This document shows, piece after piece, positions 61,366-64,000 of a DNA stretch of 64,000 nt (the stretch's first letter is position 1; each line of letters begins with the position of its first letter). Under the pieces are notes generated by a model. It searched no databases. It was not told the DNA's origin and saw only the letters and a program-made list of their open reading frames with translations. The stretch lies in contig NZ_JACBZS010000001.1 in the NCBI RefSeq assembly GCF_013408305.1, positions 2,046,001 to 2,110,000 of the forward strand, read 5' to 3'. The stretch is from Naumannella cuiyingiana (GTDB taxonomy: Bacteria; Actinomycetota; Actinomycetes; Propionibacteriales; Propionibacteriaceae). A program made the position numbers and the translations under genes.

Positions 61366-61419
61366 GGGCGGAGCGTACCGCTCGGTGTGAACATCCGTTC
61401 CGCCGGCAAGATTGCCTGA

Positions 61420-61440
61420 ACCAATGTTCTGGACATTGGT
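61420..61440. promoter_or_regulatory. SorC operator palindrome
   Basis: ACCAATGT-TCTGG-ACATTGGT has perfect 8-bp arms. It lies 54 bp from the regulator start and 54 bp from the dehydrogenase start, the expected place for control of both genes. Confidence 0.75.
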
Positions 61441-61494
61441 GCAGGAGCCTGGCTACGGTCTGATCAACCCACCCAGCGTCGAGGGAGTTCTCGG

Positions 61495-62619
61495 ATGGAC
61501 AACGGAGTCAGCGCGCAGGAGCAGCAGACGGCGACCCTGCCGAAGACCATGCAGGCGGTCGTCTGCTACGGGCCGGAGGACTACCGGCTGGAGGAGATCG
61601 AGGTCCCGACCCGCGGACCGGGCGAGCTCCTGGTCAAGGTGGAAGCAGTCGGCATCTGCGCCTCGGACCTGAAGTGCTACCACGGCGCCGCGAAGTTCTG
61701 GGGCGACGCCAACCGCGAGCAGTGGATCGTCACCCCGGTCGTTCCCGGCCACGAGTTCACCGGGACCGTCGTCGAGCTGGACGATGCCGCGCGCGAGCAC
61801 TGGGGGGTCGAGGTCGGCGACCGCGTCGTCGGCGAGCAGATCGTCCCCTGCTGGGAGTGCCGCTACTGCACGACGGGCAACTACCACATGTGCCAGGTGC
61901 ACGACATGTTCGGATTCCGCCACTTCAACGGCGCCATGGCCGAGTACATGGTCTACCCGCAGCGGTCGATCGTGCACAAGATCAGCTCCGATCTGCCGGC
62001 GGCGCATGCCGCCTTCACCGAACCACTCTCCTGCGCCCTGCACGCGGTGGAGCGGGCCCAGATCACCTTCGACGACGTGGTGGTGGTTGCCGGCGCCGGC
62101 CCGATCGGCCTGGGCATGATCGCCGGTGCCGCCGCGAAGTTCCCGGCGGAGATCATCGCCCTGGACATGGACGAGCGCAAGCTCGAGCTGGCGAAGCGTA
62201 CCGGTGCGACGATGACGATCAACATCGCCGAGGAGGACGCCGTCGCGAAGATCAAGGAGCTGACCGACGGCTACGGCGCCGACGTCTATCTGGAGGGCAC
62301 CGGACACCCGTCGGCGGTGCCGCAGGGCCTGAACCTGCTGCGCAAGCTCGGCCGATTCGTCGAGTACTCGGTGTTCAAGGACGACGTCAGCGTCGACTGG
62401 TCAATCATCTCCGACGACAAGGAGCTCGACGTTCTCGGCGCCCATCTCGGTCCGCGCTGCTGGCCCGCGGCGATCCGGATGGTGGAGCAGGGCCGACTGC
62501 CGCTGGACGACATCGTCACCCACCAGTTGCCGATCACCGAGTTCAAGCGCGGCATCGACCTGGTCGACTCCGGACGCGAGTCGATCAAGGTCAGCCTGAT
62601 CCCGGGCGGTCAGCCGTGA
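61495..62619 (+). CDS. Zinc-dependent alcohol dehydrogenase (erythritol/L-threitol dehydrogenase-like)
   Basis: The 374-residue medium-chain dehydrogenase has catalytic-zinc ligands in GICASDLKCYHG (Cys) and PGHEFTG (His, Glu), four structural-zinc cysteines in CWECRYCTTGNYHMC, and the NAD loop VVAGAGPIGLGMIAGA. The long insertion after CYHG (AAKFWGDANREQWIVTPVVPG) resembles EltD-type erythritol/threitol dehydrogenases of Mycobacterium smegmatis, from memory. It would oxidise a C4 polyol to a tetrulose for the kinase. The start is ATG 61495. Its stop overlaps the next GTG. Confidence 0.88.
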   Translation: MDNGVSAQEQQTATLPKTMQAVVCYGPEDYRLEEIEVPTRGPGELLVKVEAVGICASDLKCYHGAAKFWGDANREQWIVTPVVPGHEFTGTVVELDDAAREHWGVEVGDRVVGEQIVPCWECRYCTTGNYHMCQVHDMFGFRHFNGAMAEYMVYPQRSIVHKISSDLPAAHAAFTEPLSCALHAVERAQITFDDVVVVAGAGPIGLGMIAGAAAKFPAEIIALDMDERKLELAKRTGATMTINIAEEDAVAKIKELTDGYGADVYLEGTGHPSAVPQGLNLLRKLGRFVEYSVFKDDVSVDWSIISDDKELDVLGAHLGPRCWPAAIRMVEQGRLPLDDIVTHQLPITEFKRGIDLVDSGRESIKVSLIPGGQP

Positions 62620-64000
62620 CCATCACCCGCCGCAATGTGCTGCGGGCCGCGGGGCTCGCCGGGCTGGGGGCGGCGCTGCCCGGCGCGCTCGCCGGCTGCG
62701 GCATCGGCGGTAGCGTCGACCATCCCAACGGCGCCGCCGCCGTCACCGGCGGATTCGACTGGAAGAAGGTCAGCGGCCAGACCATCCGCCTGCTGCAGAC
62801 CCCGCACCCCTACCAGCAGGCCTTCCAGCCGCTGCTCGCGGAGTTCACCGAGCTGACCGGCATCGAGGTCGAGGTCACGTTGGTGCCGGAGTCGGCGTAC
62901 TTCACCAAGCTGAACACCGCCCTCGCCGGCGGCGCCGGCAACCCCGACGTGTTCATGCTGGGTGCCTACTTCATCTGGCAGTACGGGCCGCCGGGGTGGC
63001 TGGAGGATCTGCGCCCCTGGATCGACAACAGCGCCGCGACCAGTGCGGAGTACGACTTCGAAGACATCTACGAGGGACTGCGCCGCGCCACGTCGTGGGA
63101 CTTCCGGCTCGGCTCACCGCTCGGCACGGGCGGCCAGTGGGCCATCCCGTGGGGCTTCGAGAACAATGTGATCTGCTACAACAAAGCCTTCTTCGACTCC
63201 CGTGGGATCAAGCCCGCCGACGACTGGGACAACTTCCGGCAGCTCGCGGTCGACCTGACCGATCGGGCCAACGGCCACTACGGGGTCTCGTTCCGCGGCT
63301 CGAAGTCGTGGGCGACCATCCACCCGGGTTTCATGACCCAGTACTCGCGGATGGGCGCCAAGGACTACGAGGTGGTCGACGGCACGCTGCGGCCCGGAAT
63401 GGCGACGCCCGAGGCGATCGAGTTCCAGAAGCAGTGGGTCGAGCTGGCCCAGCTCGCCGGGCCCGTGTCCTGGACGACCTATGAGTACCCCGACTGCACC
63501 CGCGACCTCGGCAACGGCAGCGCCATGATGGTCTACGACGCCGACAGCGCGACCTACCCGCAGAACCTGCCCGGCGCGAGCGCCGAGGCGGGCAACCTGG
63601 CCTGGCACCCGGGGCCGGCCGGCCCCGGCGGCAGCTACGCCACCAACCTGTGGACCTGGTCGCTGGCGATGAACTCGGCCTCGCCGAACAAGCTGGCCTC
63701 CTGGTTGTTCATCCAGTGGGCCACCGGGAAGGAGGCGATGTCGGCCGCCACCCGCTCCGCCTTCGCCGACCCGACCCGGGCCTCGGTCTTCGACGGCGCC
63801 TTCAAGCAGACCCTCGGCGCGTTCCCCGGCTATCTGGAGGCGTTCGAGACCGTGATCGACTCCTCGACCATCCAGTTCACCCCGCAGACCAAGTTCTTCG
63901 AGACCACCCAGGGCTGGGCGGTCGCCCTCCAGGACATCTACTCCGGCAGCGATCCGGTCGAACGGCTGGAGTCGTTCGCCCGGACCGCCGCCTCCAAGGT
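62616..64000 (+). CDS. ABC sugar/polyol-binding lipoprotein (3' truncated by window)
   Basis: The frame stays open to the window end, giving 461 residues. GTG 62616 overlaps the dehydrogenase stop. The N-terminus TITRRNVLRAAGLAGLG carries a twin-arginine, and LAGC with Cys28 is a lipobox, so it is an exported lipoprotein. The body is a family 1-type solute-binding protein (LLQTPHPYQQAFQPLLAEFT, NPDVFMLGAYF, GSKSWATIHPGF, GNGSAMMVYD). ABC permease and ATPase genes are expected beyond the window. It supplies the substrate of the kinase/dehydrogenase cluster. Confidence 0.9.
   Translation, partial: MTITRRNVLRAAGLAGLGAALPGALAGCGIGGSVDHPNGAAAVTGGFDWKKVSGQTIRLLQTPHPYQQAFQPLLAEFTELTGIEVEVTLVPESAYFTKLNTALAGGAGNPDVFMLGAYFIWQYGPPGWLEDLRPWIDNSAATSAEYDFEDIYEGLRRATSWDFRLGSPLGTGGQWAIPWGFENNVICYNKAFFDSRGIKPADDWDNFRQLAVDLTDRANGHYGVSFRGSKSWATIHPGFMTQYSRMGAKDYEVVDGTLRPGMATPEAIEFQKQWVELAQLAGPVSWTTYEYPDCTRDLGNGSAMMVYDADSATYPQNLPGASAEAGNLAWHPGPAGPGGSYATNLWTWSLAMNSASPNKLASWLFIQWATGKEAMSAATRSAFADPTRASVFDGAFKQTLGAFPGYLEAFETVIDSSTIQFTPQTKFFETTQGWAVALQDIYSGSDPVERLESFARTAASK

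Overview
The window is 64 kb of high-GC, gene-dense DNA from an actinobacterium. The signs are whiB, an Rv3679/Rv3680-type ArsA pair, an ultrashort-stem T-box before ileS, TANNNT promoters placed for leaderless mRNAs, GTG/TTG starts, and a DtxR/IdeR-type iron box. The member genes, together with dnaX-ybaB-recR and lysC, would fit Propionibacteriales or a relative; the exact genus is an inference I cannot test here. There is no rRNA, insertion sequence, integrase or CRISPR array. Most of it is chromosomal backbone with a few accessory insertions.

Layout. 1-0.8 kb: end of a HerA-like ATPase. 0.8-1.8: siderophore-interacting reductase behind an iron box. 1.8-2.3: gene remnant and two very small minus-strand genes. 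2.4-5.1: cobalamin riboswitch and metE. 5.1-6.7: tRNA-Ser, a DUF418 membrane protein and SRP RNA. 6.8-11.8: exported phosphoesterase, dnaX, ybaB, recR. 11.9-15.3: bile-acid-type transporter, XRE regulator and divergent MFS exporter. 15.3-18.7: T-box and ileS. 18.7-19.4: two arrays of an AGGTGTTGGG repeat. 19.4-23.5: oxidoreductase, metallo-hydrolase with an aldolase remnant, IclR regulator, two membrane proteins. 23.6-27.8: aspartate kinase, CoA-transferase pair, glycerophosphodiesterase, tRNA-Pro.

27.9-48.5 kb resembles, from memory, the Mycobacterium tuberculosis Rv3683-Rv3667 neighbourhood: metallophosphoesterase, ponA2, whiB4, ArsA pair, small DUF4177-like gene, RidA, MBL hydrolase, crp, nth, TlpA-like thioredoxin, NUDIX, holin-like membrane protein, acs. 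It is interrupted by a PIN/HTH toxin-antitoxin pair after whiB4, by glpD, hdeD-like and nhaA genes, and by an AbiEi/DUF559-like gene bracketed by two 60-bp palindromes.

48.6-50.6 kb is a TrkH/TrkA potassium system and 50.8-51.6 a secreted zinc protease. 51.8-58.8 is a five-gene, fully overlapping operon: SWIM zinc-finger protein, DUF5691-like protein, MoxR AAA+ ATPase, DUF5682-like TIKI/EreA-type protein and VWA protein. It is the best candidate for an undescribed system here. 58.9-64 kb is a polyol/sugar cluster: FGGY kinase, divergent SorC regulator with a clean operator, erythritol/threitol-type dehydrogenase, and a sugar-binding lipoprotein cut by the window end.
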